In this document: positions 20,507 through 33,044 of the stretch, in pieces
How the letters are laid out: every line of letters starts with the position of its first letter
How positions within the stretch are numbered: the first letter of the stretch is position 1
Origin: Volvox africanus
Lineage: Eukaryota; Chlorophyta; Chlorophyceae; Chlamydomonadales; Volvocaceae
Length of the DNA: 64,000 bases
NCBI GenBank assembly: GCA_030268105.1
Contig: BSDZ01000013.1
Coordinates: 3,515,001-3,579,000 of the forward strand
Direction: 5' to 3'
Made by a program: the position numbers and the translations under genes
The notes under the pieces: generated by a model
What the model was told of the DNA's origin: nothing
Database searches by the model: none
The model's input: the letters and a program-made list of their open reading frames with translations, nothing else

Positions 20507-22755
20507 CTACTCGCCCTGTAGCGTCACTATAATATTGCGGCCGGATGCCCGGTCCCGGTGCTCGCAGAGCCAGATGCCCTGCATGGGGATACGCGGGGTC
20601 GGAGGAATAGGGCAGTATGAATGCAGTGGGTCTCCCTACGAGGCTCCCAAGCTGGGCACCAAGTTCGGGAAATCTCGCAAAATGGACCACGGCGCAATGA
20701 GAGTGCCGCGCTGAGCCGGTCTGGGCAAGTCTGGGCGTGCACTGCAAGGCGTGGAGGTGGCCAACGCAGCGCACATGTTTCGTGTGTTCCGCATCAGGCC
20801 AAGGACCCCGATGAAGGCATACGACAAGGCCTCTCGGGCCCATGCGACAGCCGGACTGAGGTCCCTCCCTGGACGGAGCTTCACGATGGTTGCTGGCTGA
20901 TAGTCCGTCCTCCGGTTGCCGCATCCGGTCAGGAATCTCCCTCCCTGGCGCACCTGCCAGGTACCCAGCGCGAGGCGGCCATGGGCTATGGGGATGGTAA
21001 GTGAGGCCCCCAGCAGGGAGCTCTTGACGTGGGCCGGCATATCGTCGGGGCCCTCATCGGTGTGGACCCAGGGAGCTTTGGGGCCCTAGGGGCCAGCGAG
21101 GGACGCGGAGAGGATGATTGAAAAGGTAGCGATTTACGAGCTTCCTTGACCGCCGTAGCAAGGCTCACACAAAAACTGGGACTAAGCACATAAGAAAGCC
21201 GGCTGGGTCAGGGTTCGACGCCTGGATGAGGGACGCGTATGTGATGTGTGGCACGGCTGCAACTTGTTTGACGCACAATGCAGTTGGCAGTATCTTACGT
21301 AGAATCGTGTAAAATACCGTCAAGTTTCGTACGCTTTTGCCGTACCTCAGGTACCGACAGGTTCAGGTACGTCTCCATGTCTTTTCGTACATCCGGATCA
21401 GCGTTTTCATTAATGGTCAGTGAAGCGCTCGTATGTTGAACTGAAAGGGCGAGATTGAACCAACAAAAAAGACAAGAATGTAGACTTAGTATGTTAAGAT
21501 TTGGGTGAGTACCCCAACCACCAAGAAGTGGCGTTAGGCGATGTAGGTACACGACACTATACGACAGTAACAGCGTATGATGACCCACGTCTCTCTTTCC
21601 TTGGCAGCAGTGTATTAGGCACAAAACCTTCCCCGAATATCCTCTTCCAAAGTGGGCAACATCAACTTCAGTGTGCTCATCTGTAAGGCATCTATGGTTA
21701 CCTAAGTATATATTAGAACATGGAATACGTGATCTGATGCCATGTGCTGGTCAGCGTTTGTAATTGCTCCAAGGCCGAGATGTACCAACCACCTGCCCAA
21801 ACACTGCGCAGCGGTGGCGCGTTATGCTTTGGAATGCCGCACTTTGTGTATACGGGAGATGAAAGGATCACGCCACCGCTCACTGAAAATATTGGCAAGG
21901 CCAACTTTGTAGTCTACGAGCGAGCCACCGACCTCCTTGAGGATCTGAAGGGATCGTACGGCAGCGATCCCAACGGCCCATGAGTCATCAATTGGGGCGA
22001 GGACGCAATACTTTGAGAACGGTGCGGAGGCAATCGGGCTAAGATTCGGGGGCGTGGGAGCTGGACGGGTCCAGGGGGAGGGGGGGAGAGGGTGTAACCA
22101 TACGGATGTCATTTCGTGTGTTGGTAGAGGCAGGTGAGATGCAAAATCACAATGGGACGAGGCTGTGGCAACGGGCCAACGACAGCGAGCGGGAAGGGCG
22201 GGGGAGCAGGCAAAATAGCAAACCGCATATTACAATTCACACAATTAAAGTGTGTCAGACACACCCGGCGGAAGAAAGAAAAAGGGTCCGCAGGGAGGGA
22301 AGGAGGCTGGGGGAAGGGGGCTCAATTCCGAGGCCTTTCCAGGCAGGGTATATGAGGTTGGTTAGCAGGGCGGACATGGGTAGAGAGGGAAACAGGGCGG
22401 GTGGCGGCGAGAAGAGGCAAGCTCTAGGAAATGGCAGTGGAGCAATGCCGACCGTGAGAGCCCTTTTGCATGTTTTTGTGTAACATAACCCCCTTCGTCG
22501 GCGATACTGGTAAGGTGATCGCACGCAGTCACACATCTGCTGGTAGGCTACATTTGGAGGTGCAGTATGGTGAGTTCGACATAGTGTAGCAGATAGATAA
22601 CATGGGAAGCAGTTTCGGGCATGCCAGGATAGCATGATTGCGTGCGACTCACAGCTTGGCGCAACTTGGTTCCAGTCCAAACGTACCTTGTCGGTCACAA
22701 GATGACATCCTCTCTTCATCGCAGGCATTTTAATTTCGTGTTGTGAAAATTTCAT
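20507..22755 (-). CDS. yjbQ: YjbQ-family secondary thiamine-phosphate synthase (UPF0047)
   Basis: Five exons on the minus strand, 22755-22687, 21944-21884, 21440-21346, 21085-20954 and 20578-20507, join by GT-AG introns in consistent phase into 142 residues, the normal YjbQ length. In order: [114 protein letters not shown]. The His and acidic residues of [24 protein letters not shown] and MPAHVK form the conserved active-site surface. In bacteria the family can make thiamine phosphate from HET-P and HMP-PP, though its physiological role is debated. An in-frame Met at 22851 or an upstream exon could add an organelle-targeting extension. The gene is divergent from the membrane-protein gene at 23015. 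Confidence 0.9.
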
Positions 22756-23014
22756 TCCTCCGGAGCTGTTTGGGCCCTCTTGGTTCGTTTCAACTTGTGC
22801 AGACCACTCTCCAGTCACACCGACTAAAAGGACAAGTAAACGTACATTCAAATACAGGTAAGAAGGAAGGTAAGAAGCTAAGAACGACGCAATAGTAACT
22901 AACCTGTCGTAATGCTAACCGATCCGTTAGTGTAATCGACACAAAAAAACGAGGCCAACCATTCACGGTAGGCAACTTTGCATGCTTATACTCGGTTGAC
23001 GCTTCCTCTGTAAC
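22756..23014. promoter_or_regulatory. Shared bidirectional promoter region
   Basis: About 260 bases separate the minus-strand YjbQ-family start (22755) from the plus-strand start at 23015, so both promoters or 5' UTRs must lie in or overlap this space, unless upstream exons exist. No specific element recognised. Confidence 0.4.
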
Positions 23015-24978
23015 ATGATACGCGGCAAATCTATCGCGTGCGGCCTTGCGCTTGTTCTGGCTGTGGCCGCATCTATTGCTGTTTCACATCCTCGGATCCG
23101 TGAAATATTCATGGGTATATCGTCACCAATGATGGGATGCTCTAAGGGTGGTGCCACGGACCGTGCATATCGGACCGACTTGCGCTTTCTCTCCGGGCTT
23201 GGTTCTGGGACGACTTTTATAAAATTGACAGGTATCAATTTTGAAGGCTAATTGGTTTTTTCTAGTATCCATGTGCACATCTCGCGGTTGTGGCTTCCCG
23301 CGCCTTACGGACGGTCGCCCCATGATCCACTCCCAACCTATTGCAGACGGAGGAGAGAGTGCTTTAGAGATTCTAAGCAAGTTAGACAATTATCAGGCGC
23401 TTGTAATTGTCACAGCAGGACGGAGCAAGCTGACGCGGTAAACCCTAAAGTGCACAACGTCTGCCTCTAGATATAGAGGGATCGGTTAGAGGACTTTGTG
23501 ATTGGTTAATTATTAAGGGAGTTCTTCTAGAATATGAAATCAGAGGTGCAAGTTGCAAAGGTCTGGTTCGCTAGACTTAAAAGTGGTTAGGCGCAGTCGC
23601 GGGTTCTGTCAGCTTTGTCTAGAGCAATTTACGTCGGTATGTTGCCTCGTTATGTGGTCGAATTTCGATACATGGCCTCGCTCACCTGTCCTAGCTTGGT
23701 GGGGTTTCCGACGGGCGCACAACAATACACTCCGCTTCGCGGTTAGTATCATTGATCCCAGCGCGTATGAGTCCTCATCACTGTCATTCGGATCCAAATC
23801 CTATCTACGGTTCCTGGGCTTCCACATAAGTACATGACTGCACGCGCATGCAGTTTGGTTATCCCTTCTGTCACATTACTCTGCTGCGAAGGTGAATACC
23901 CAAAGTCGGTTTGCCGCCCTGGTCGTCCTCTTGACTTCAGCAAAACCCTAAGCCCCTTCCTTGGTAAACACACCGTTAGCCGATGATGAATTCCCTTTGC
24001 TGATGCCCACTTCGCAGGCGCTCCGAGCACCAGCCCTTCATTTCCATATCAGCGGATGGGCTAAGCAACTTTGAACCGCACCAGCCGGACCTGCAGCCAG
24101 AGCAGGGGGATGGTGAGGGTGAGAGGAACAAGCCTATACGGAGCCCCCTCTTCGGCGACCCTGATCATGGCAAGGATGAGCTTGGGTGGGGAGGTGCAAC
24201 GGTTTCGCCTGGCAGCGCACCACCGTACGTAAGCGGCCTAGCGGAGCTGGCTTACGTCCTGGATTACATGAACGCCGCAGCGGTCCGCGTGGAGGGTGTG
24301 ATTCGCCGCCGCCTATTCCCAATCACCATTTCTCTATTTGACCGCACGGCAGGTGGCACCATATCGTCAGGTACTTCACCATGTTTTCTTGATGGGGGCG
24401 GGATAGGATCCAAAATCTAGGGAGCGCTCCTCGTACGCTATCAGACTGCTATACGCAATACGATATGCCGCATATGGGGTTTGATTTATGTACCTCGTTC
24501 TCATGCCGTGATCTCAATCGGCAATGTATTATCTGCCTGATTAGGCAACAGTCAGTACACCCCCATACCGATCAACGAATTAGGCAAGCACCGATTGACA
24601 TTCGCAAAACCGTAATAAGGCTAAACCTGATGGGTTTCGTCATGAGTGGGCGATTAGGCAGGGATGCGCAAGGGATACCAAGGATCCCGTCTTCATTTCA
24701 GTCGCCTTATGGATTGGAACCTCTTCCCGCCCTTTCCTAACTTCGAACCTGTCGAAACATAACTCCTTGCTACGAAAAATTCATAATAACATAGCGGAGT
24801 ATTATCATTGGTATATTATATATGTATGGCCTCTTTAATTAAAATGCACGTAATGTGCTTAGGTATGTGCTTTCTCCTCCCGTTGTTCCTGGCCGTGCTT
24901 GCGGCTTTCCTCTTCCAGTGCCACCAGCGGCACCTACGCATGCGGTCCAACGGCTCTTTTAGGGACCTCTGGCTCTAA
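23015..24978 (+). CDS. Unidentified type I membrane protein
   Basis: A phase-consistent model has exons 23015-23231, 23266-23437, 23623-23741, 23854-23891, 24028-24370 and 24863-24978, giving 334 residues. The N-terminus is signal-like (ACGLALVLAVAASIAV). The middle contains Cys-bearing sequence (MCTSRGCGFPRLTDG), a possible sheet-helix unit (ALEILSKLDNYQALVIVTAG) and a conserved-looking stretch SGLAELAYVLDYMNAAAVRV with GVIRRRLFPITISLFDR. The last exon encodes a hydrophobic segment (LLPLFLAVLAAFLF) and a short basic tail ending FRDLWL. This predicts signal peptide, lumenal or extracellular domain, one membrane pass and cytosolic tail. I do not recognise the family. Exon four is short, and the 24028 acceptor (GAG rather than CAG) is the weak point. 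Confidence 0.5.
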
Positions 24979-25491
24979 GTTTGCAGAAACGCACATTAGC
25001 GCTGCCGGCCTTGCCAGTGTTGTTTTTCAGTCACCAGTTCCTTTTGCGCTACCAATAAATATTTGAGCGTCGAAACCACTAATCATGCAGGGAAGTTTGC
25101 TCGGATCTAGCCGGGGTCTGGGACTGTAGCGGGCGTTTAAAATTGTCCGGAACTTCATGCATCAGTAAATTTCATTCGTGGAAGCAAGAAGCGTTTTCGG
25201 TTGGCTTGAAAAGCTGAGTTTTGTACGTTTTTACATGCGCATGTTCGTGCATAACTTCACAGTCATCATGCTCCCCGACATGGATTCGATCTCTGCCTGG
25301 CGGGCCGCAGCTACACGTGGGCGGTGCTTGCAAATAAGTAACGAGGGAAATTATCACACACGGCACGGTGTTTCCTTACGAAAATCCGTGATCCCGAGAG
25401 GTGCACCCTGGCAGCCCTCCAGCCTTCTGTTAACCAAGGTTACGGACGCGAATGATATGCTGTTACGGGATCTGCGGAATTAATACCCTAT
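24979..25491. other. Intergenic
   Basis: Probable 3' UTR of the preceding gene, then spacer. A 101-codon open frame at 25178-25483 has no recognisable motif and no splice support. Confidence 0.4.
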
Positions 25492-25665
25492 CGAGGATCC
25501 ATTGGAGGGCAAGCCTGGTGCCAACAGCTGGGGTAATTCCAGCTCAAATAATAGCGTATATTTAAGTTGTTGTAGTTATAAAGCTCGTAGTTGGATTTCG
25601 GGTGGGAATGTGCGGTCCGCCTCTGGTGTGCACTTCCTGGCTCCAACTTCCTGCTGGGGACGGGC
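25492..25665 (+). pseudogene. Decayed 18S rRNA fragment
   Basis: This stretch aligns by eye with the conserved centre of eukaryotic small-subunit rRNA. It runs from CGAGGATCCATTGGAGGGCA, through the 530-loop region (degenerate GGTGCCAACAGCTGGGGTAA where functional genes have GGTGCCAGCAGCCGCGGTAA), then TAGCGTATATTTAAGTTGTT, AAGCTCGTAGTTGGATTTCG and TGCGGTCCGCCTCTGGTGTG, to GGGGACGGGC. Substitutions fall in universally invariant positions and both flanks stop matching, so it is an inserted, non-functional fossil of about 175 bases. Confidence 0.88.
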
Positions 25666-26300
25666 AAAATACGACCCTACCTTGTAAATGAAATAACTCT
25701 TGACCCTTACTTCCACACCTTCAATGACCCTTGGCTTCCAGCTCCTTTCAAGTGCAGCATCATCCCACTGCCACAGCGATGTGGACGCAGGAAAACAAGT
25801 GTTGTGGGCATATGCAGTTGTTCGTGGTGGTTCCGCAGATTGGGGAGGGCAAAAATGCGGCTACGCTCGAAGCTACACGCATAACTAACACTCGAAAGTG
25901 GGGTCTTTGGGAGTTACGCGTGAAAGCAAGGACCTGCCGTTTGCCGATCTTTGAATAAAAAATGACAACATCCAGCAGCCCATAAAAGGCTGGGCTAAGT
26001 ATGATAGTTAACAGATCAAAAGCCATGAGGCAGCGGAGTGATACCCGGATTGGATGGGGTATATGTGCTCCTGTGTGCCAGTTGCCATCATGTCTCACCG
26101 TCCAATCTTTGCAATTCACATTCACACATACACATATCAGCCTCCTGTTTTCCTTCCTCTTCAAGAGCACCATCGCAGGCGCCCGTTGCCCAGGTTGGGA
26201 TCCCCAGCTCTTCCGCCGCATTCTTACGAAGAGTTTAGATCTACTTCGTAATTTCCCTTCCTTTATTATCCGCTTGAGAGCTCTTCCGAGCACCTCCTAG
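25666..26300. other. Probable 5' part of the next membrane-protein gene, unresolved
   Basis: Upstream exons of the gene ending at 27040 probably lie here or further left. Pyrimidine-rich acceptors are visible near 26165 and 26178, but I could not build a phase-consistent model. Confidence 0.3.
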
Positions 26301-27040
26301 GGAGCATTCATCCCTGGGGCCCCGTAGTGAGCGTGTTGTCCCCACATGCGCCAGGCCCCTACGCCATCTTCGACGCCTCTGCGGGAGCTCTTCTGCTGGA
26401 CCGACAGTTCTTGTCTAGCACCTGGGGGAATGACAAGCCACAAGTTTCCTACATTGCGAGGGAGCTGGCCACCCGCGTCTTCACGCTCGTAGCGGAGATG
26501 TTGCCAACCATGGTGTCGGCGTCAGAGGGCAAGCCATCCGCCGCCCGCAGCGCTGAAGATTCCGCGGCTGCCAATGAGCGCAAACTCTTCGTCACCCGTG
26601 CCGCTGGCAGCGATGATGGCGGCGGCGGTGGTGGTGGAGCCACTGTGGCGGTGCGCATCGTCGCCGCCGCTCTGGCAGCGGCCCTTCCGGCCGCCTTCGC
26701 CGCGGCACCTCCTTTGTGGTTCTGCATCCTGTGCCCCTCTGTGTTGGGCCTGTTGGCCCCGCTTGTGATTAACCTGGCGCTGAACCAGGTAGCCGGGCTG
26801 CTGTGCTCCCAGTTGCACCTCACGGACGACGTCTGCTTTGATGTGTTGTTGGGGGCTCTGGGTGCCGGCTTTGTGCTGTCACTGGGGTCAGCGGTGCCAA
26901 TATTCTTCTTGTGCCGCCTGCCGGAGTGCGCGGGACGCAATGTGACAACAGCGCTGCTGCAACTGCTTCTGCCGCGTGCTGCCGGGGGCCCGACCGGGGC
27001 AGCTGGCATTGGCGCATTTGCAGAGCTGCGGGCCATTTGA
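26301..27040 (+). CDS. Terminal exon of an unidentified multi-pass membrane protein
   Basis: A CAG-like acceptor (CTCCTAG at 26300) opens a long frame to the stop at 27040. It requires one base from an upstream exon. It reads PYAIFDASAGALLLDRQFLS, then DKPQVSYIARELATRVFTLV, a Gly/Ser/Ala-rich acidic linker (SDDGGGGGGG), and three strongly hydrophobic segments: VRIVAAALAAALPAAFAAA, LCPSVLGLLAPLVINLALNQ, and VLLGALGAGFVLSLGSAVPI. The end, LLPRAAGGPTGAAGIGAFAE, is low complexity. The exon is GC-rich, as are the other real exons here. I do not recognise the family; a C-terminal three-helix membrane domain is all I claim. The frame could instead be part of a larger protein whose soluble part is encoded upstream. 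Confidence 0.5.
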
Positions 27041-30000
27041 TAATGGTGGTGGCGGCAGCGACGGTAACTGCGAAGGGTAGCCGGCCAAAGGTGCACGTCG
27101 CCTTCTACTCTTGGAAGGCCACATAGTGTTCAGCGATATCATTGATTTGCTCCATGGCAGTTGTCGACCTCCTGCCCTAAACTGGGAGCCTGCTCTCTAC
27201 GAGCGGAAGGAAGCATTCCCCACCTGTTTCCCGCAACTTAATTCATTTTTGCGGGAATTCTTGTTCAGAGCCATGGCTTGTTGTTTTCCACACAATGGGA
27301 TCCTGCGGACGACAGCCACGCTGAAATTAGGGTGAAGATGCCGAATGATTCCATAAGAATTTCCATTTGGGGGCTGTCGCTTTTGGGAGTGCAATCCGTT
27401 TGTGTTTAAAGGAATATACACATACTGAACTGGCGCCCGTTACCGCCGCCTCACTTTCAACCCGACAGAGGTATCTTCTCTCGAATGGAATGGCCTCACA
27501 CCAGGGCCTGTGCAGGTACTGTTTGGGGGCGGGAGGCAGTGGAGCCTGTGTTACTGTCACTTTGCATGTGCGCGATCAAGTTGCGGCAGCTCTCAGAGTT
27601 TCAGGGTTGAATCAAACAAACGAAGCCAAACGATGTGCCAATCAGGATGTAAAAAGATATAATATGGGATGCCTTATGGCTGGTGCATCTGGGGAGTCAG
27701 GCGCGCGCAGGAGACGAACAGCGCAAGCAGGGAACGCAGCAGGTAAGTCTGTCCTAGGAAAACTTCTGATGATATTGATGATGAACGACCTGCAGCGGTA
27801 CCAATGCCGGATAGGCATGGTCGGGGTGCCACCGACGTAAGGCACTGTTGTGGGTCAGGGTGGACAGTGGACAGTGCAGACTCAACTGCGCAGGCGGTGG
27901 CAACGTTTAATAAGTCGCAGCTGCCTTGCCTATTTAAATATTCGAAAGAGATCTGACACACCACCACCGTGTTCGCGTTTTTACTGGCCAGCTAGTGAAA
28001 GGTTGGTTTCCTTGTTCGGTTTTATTACTGTTTCTGCGTTTCTCTCCTGCTGTTAAGATGTCATCCGATTTCGCGCCCGCCACATACATCTGCTTCTTCA
28101 TACTGTAGCTGCCTCCAGGGTTTGGAAGGGACGCACATTTAATGTTCGTTAGCCGGCCCATCCCAGTCTGTGTAAGAAAGTGGCCTGCAGCTTCCACGAA
28201 CGTATTACGTTCGGGATTCTTACGCTGCGGAAGCAAACGTAACCAACGTACATTCGACTAAGAACCGTCATCCAGCGAAACTTTATGGTTATAACCACAA
28301 CACTTTTAACTTCCATGTCTGGGATCTAGGCTGAACCTGTACCTGACCTAGCTCGCCAATAAGGTGTTCTTGACAGCTGCTGTATGCAGCTGCTCCACAA
28401 CTTAACAAACTAGGATCGAGCCTGATCAACGTAATTGCAAGACATTGTGGGCTTTATAACAGCCTTGTATTGCAAGCTTCCTTTACAGTTCAGTGCTGCA
28501 CGGTGTTGCAGTGCAAGGGAACGAAGACCGGTTAACCTTAGATGCCGCTTGATTGGGCATACGGCCTCTAGGCGTCTCTGAAATCGACATCATCCCCACA
28601 ATTCAACAAGAACGTTATTAGTAGGTCGTAAAGGTGCTTGCCGTGTAGTAGGAGTGCAAATTGTCGCTGATGCAGTAGTGCAGGGCAGAGCAAGGGTACC
28701 TAGGGGAATCTTTGATCTTAGGAGCTGGGCCAGTTCCATCATATACCAGACACAAGGGCGGCATTGGCAATTAAGTTTTGTGAGCGATATGATAACAGGA
28801 TATGCGTAAAACTCGGGGCAAGGAGGACCGCCGCGCGCGATTATTAAGCTGGATACTGCACAGGCCATTCTTGCTGAAGCAATTATCTAGTTTCATCCCA
28901 TTTCATTCTGGTGTCATCTGGTGCCCATGTTTTCTTCTTTGGTGCCTTTTTGGGGTTCAAGCGGTCGATAGAAGAGCAACTCCTGCCTCGTACGTGCCTG
29001 ACGGATTCATGAAGCTTGACGCACATGAGCTAGTACAGTCATGAGCTAGTACAAAACAAGGATTACCAAGAAATACATGCTTTTGGTTTCCCCTGAGCTG
29101 CCTCAAGTTCTGTCGACGCTTTGGTCGTAAGATTTTCCGTAGAGTGCTAGACGTCACGCAGAAGGATGATTGGAAATGGTTAGAGAGGTTGGGGAAAAAT
29201 CCTTGCGACATGGTTGATGCATGAAATCGACCTTGGCACAACGATGACGACGGTAGAAGATGATGGTGCAGAGAACTGACCTGGTAGTGCGTTTTTGTGC
29301 AAAAACGTTTGCTTTTCTGGGAGTGATTGTTATGATTAGGTTGATTAGTTCGTTCAGACTCGCAACCTGGATCCGAGACCAAGTGACCTTAGTGTACGGA
29401 AGTTATTTGCAAGCGAGCCGATGGCGGCTCGACCAAATTAGTTAACTTTATCCTTGTAACGAATACGTGGTGAAGATCCACTTATTTCTAACAGTGATCT
29501 TTCGCTCTTTTCTTCAAGAACTTACCTATCTTTTGTCCTTGTACGAAGCGGTGAACCGTACTAGCTCTGAAGCTTGAGAATCATTCATACATACATACAT
29601 TCAAGGATCAGGAGGTTTTAAAACAGACATTAATATCTAGCATGAATTTACTGCACCAGGGCTCAGCACCGAATGAAGCAAGCCACTTAATGTACAACCA
29701 GGGTTGCCAAGAATGTGCCTTGCTTGACTTCTAAACGAAATAAATATTTAAGCAAGCTATTTACAATCTTCACCAGATGATGTCATTGCTGGCAGAGACC
29801 TGGTTAAGCAGCCCCTTGCAAAATTACATTCGGGCCGCGGGGTGCCAGTATAGTACTATACTAATATATGTAATATAGTAATGTATGCTGGCCGCGAGGA
29901 GGGCAGCATGGATGCATTCAAGTATGTTGTTGTATGCTGGTTGTACGTCAGTGCATCCAGACAGGTCGCTGCAAGGCCGTATCAGTACGATGTGCATAGA

Positions 30001-33000
30001 TCCTGGAAACCACGAATTTCAGGAATTCATGTGAACACGCAGCATGGTTGCAGCGTGTATGTTGCAACATAAGCACTTGGGTGCAAAACGAGGAGCAGCG
30101 AAACCGCAAGGCAGGCGGCACGTTTTGCCATGCAAGCACCTGTAAGGGGACAAGTGCAAGCAGGCACATTCAAACTAATGCAGGAATCTCGGGGTTTAAC
30201 GGAGCAGTCATGGTTAGTGACTCGCCACGCACGGCGTTCTACAGATGAACGCGTCGACACGTGTTACACTGCTCATTACCTGCTGTAGTTGCCCCTACAG
30301 CACATTACAGCATGTGCAGTGCTTACATGTGGCCAGTGTGTTCCGTAGCCATACCCCGGTAGCACTATTCCAGCCCGACGACTCTGTGCCTGCAATTCGT
30401 GCGTTGGGCAGCAGCCGACCACGTGGACATCAATTGTTGTGAGGCCCTTGCAACCCTTACTGCTTGTTTTACTACCTCGAAAATGTGCTGGGCGTCACAC
30501 AGCGACCGCACCGCTAGCCCCGGCCTTCCCTGCCCCCGAAACTGCATACGCCTAGGCGCAATCGAGCGTGATGATTCCTAATCAAGCCTGCGCGTTGTTC
30601 AGAATTTTGTTGTGGGCAGGCTATGGCTAAAATTAAGGTAGCCGGGATCGCTTTGTGCGCGACCAGGTGACGCGGGAGTTTGTGCCCCGGCTCCATTGCG
30701 CTGCGTCTGAAGTTGCACTACTAATATCCATGCAGTAGCACAGTCATTTTTCGAACGAAGTGAATGTATTTCTCCGAATGAGATAAGAAAGATTTTATGG
30801 CGTTTATGTACTCGATGAATATTGCAATCTGAGCTTCTGATTATTTAGCCGGGATTCTTACTGCTGTAATTTTGGTGTGCGCACCTAGTACACGTTACGC
30901 GTGCGAACTGTATCGACGCTGCTCGTTTGGGCCCCTCCGCCTTCCAAATGTGTCGCTTCGCTCCGTTTCGCAAGGCCGACCCCCATTCTTGTGCTTTTCT
31001 CTGCTTTGCATTTTATCATATATGATTTCCATGCATTTATGTCAATTGTGGCTGTCATAACCGACGGCAGTGTGCAATGGTCTCGAGTGGCAGGAGAACA
31101 TCCGCGCTCCATTCGTCTCCAGATTTACACACGCAATTACATGATGTGAAGGCATATCGAGAGATACTTCAATAAGGGCATTTTGCCATCCTGGCTCGCG
31201 TGTACGACTGTACTGTGTACTGTGTGCATACTGTACTGTAACATGCACGGATTTGATGTTGGCAGCTGCAGTAGGCGCGATTGTAAGCAATTGAACAGCT
31301 GCCATGAAACATGTGCTCATATTGCATGCAAGAGTGCTGTAGCCAGATTGCACTGCCGAACTGTATTCCCGGCAGTTCCTGCAACACAGTATCTTGCCCA
31401 CCGAAATAGAAGCCCTGGCTGCGGCTCAGCAGCTGCATTTCGCACTGACTCTATTTGATGAACAAGGCATACATCTGAGCTTCTATGACCCCGTCGCAGC
31501 TTCTCTTGAAATATGTGTGCAGCAACTAGTGGCAACCAGAGGTATCATGCACTTCATGTGGCAAGTTGCACATGGACGGGCCAGTGGCAACAGCTGCTGA
31601 GTGAAGCATGCCGCACCGTTGGTGCCACGCCCACCCGCCCACCGGGCCAGACCTGGGCCCGGAGCCCGCCAGCCGGGGGCCGCCCGGGGCCAATCCCCTC
31701 TTATTAGCCGATGACATGGAAGCACACTATATAGCTACATGGGGGGCACGCGGCCCCTCAGGATACACCATTCTCTGCGGGGCGCCACGCACGTGTGCCC
31801 AGGTGCACGCGCGCAACCAAAAAACGTGTCTAATCCGGACGTCCATGTCCGGTTGTAGGGTGTTGAAGGTACGTGGTGCGGCATTCTATCATACATCATC
31901 ATCCTTCACTACACTGTCTTGATGCGAACACGTCCGATCTGTCTAACATCAGTAGATGTTCTTTCATCGATGGCTGTTGTCTAGCTGTGTCCGCCGTTAC
32001 TCCAGTTCTTTGCTGGTGCCATGTCTTTACGTTCGTAGGCATGGCCTCATATCGGTGTCGCTCTGTTCTCTATTTCATTGCTTGTAACACGATCTTACGG
32101 ACATCGCCATTGCGCTTGTGAGCCGCACTGTATACCATAACTTACGCACCGCGCCCTTAGGGTGTCGGTACTCAGCCTACGTACGTTATCAGCTCGCTTC
32201 CACTTCATAGTCCGCTCATTCCATTTCATCCTTGAATGTCACGGTCAGCTGCTTCACTAACCACGCCTAGTAACTTATGGTTTCCTTTCTGGGCATCTGT
32301 TCGTAACAGAGCTGCCCTATTCGTGTACGACCATTGCAACGGAATTCGTGCAGCCGCCCTTGGTAACCGGCCCAGTTCTTATGCTTCCAGGTACTGAGGA
32401 TTAAACTGTGTATTAATATAATCAACGGAGAACATAGAGACCGTCAGTGCTACGTGCACTGCCTTCCTCTTGTCTATTTGCGGGCTTGACGCTGTCCTGA
32501 AGGTGCAGCGTTCTTACATGCTAGCGCAGGACACCAACTGCCCAATATGAAAGCTACTTCTTTATTGAAATTTCTGTATTGAAATTGGAAGGAGTGTACA
32601 ATATCGTTGTCACCGCCAGCAGCAAATGCTCATGTGAAGCAAATCATCGCTTTCTCAGGAGTATAATTGAATCGCCGATGGTCAGAGGATGGGTTGCGTC
32701 ACCAGCTCGGAAGCTGAACGTCGCTGTGAAGCTCCACGTCAACCCCGACGTCAATACCGGCGTGGGAAATGCGTTATTAAGACGAAGGCCAATTTATGCG
32801 CTCTTTTTGAAATCTACGTGACCTGTCACGTCGGGCGAGATGATTCGGCAGCTACCGCAGTCCCCTCGCATCCAAGGTCCACGGGCACGCATCGGAGCGT
32901 CGCAACTCAGGTATAACCAACTTCGCACTTGACGGTATTTACCAAAACGTCCTTAAGGGAACTTCTGACGGTTGTTCAATTACTGCAACCCGTGAACATT

Positions 33001-33044
33001 GGAACCCATTATTCCTCCGGCAGATTTCCGGCAGGAGCCACCCA
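27041..33044. other. Long gene-poor region
   Basis: Six kilobases with no supported gene. Open frames are short, overlap on all frames and show no family motif. The longest, 27367-27840, begins inside likely 3' UTR of the preceding gene. I see short direct duplications (CATGAGCTAGTACA twice near 29025-29055), an AT-rich patch near 29850-29885, and a GC-rich, quasi-palindromic patch near 31625-31695. The right end (32900-33044) should hold the F-box gene promoter. No transposon ends, tRNA or rRNA recognised. Confidence 0.5.

Noticed and set aside
21205..21230. GGGTTCGACGCCTGG resembling a tRNA B box
   Set aside because: No matching A box, acceptor stem or anticodon arm at the right distance.
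27367..27840. 157-codon plus-strand open frame after the membrane-protein gene
   Set aside because: No recognisable motif, no splice support, and a start in probable 3' UTR. Could be real but cannot be supported.
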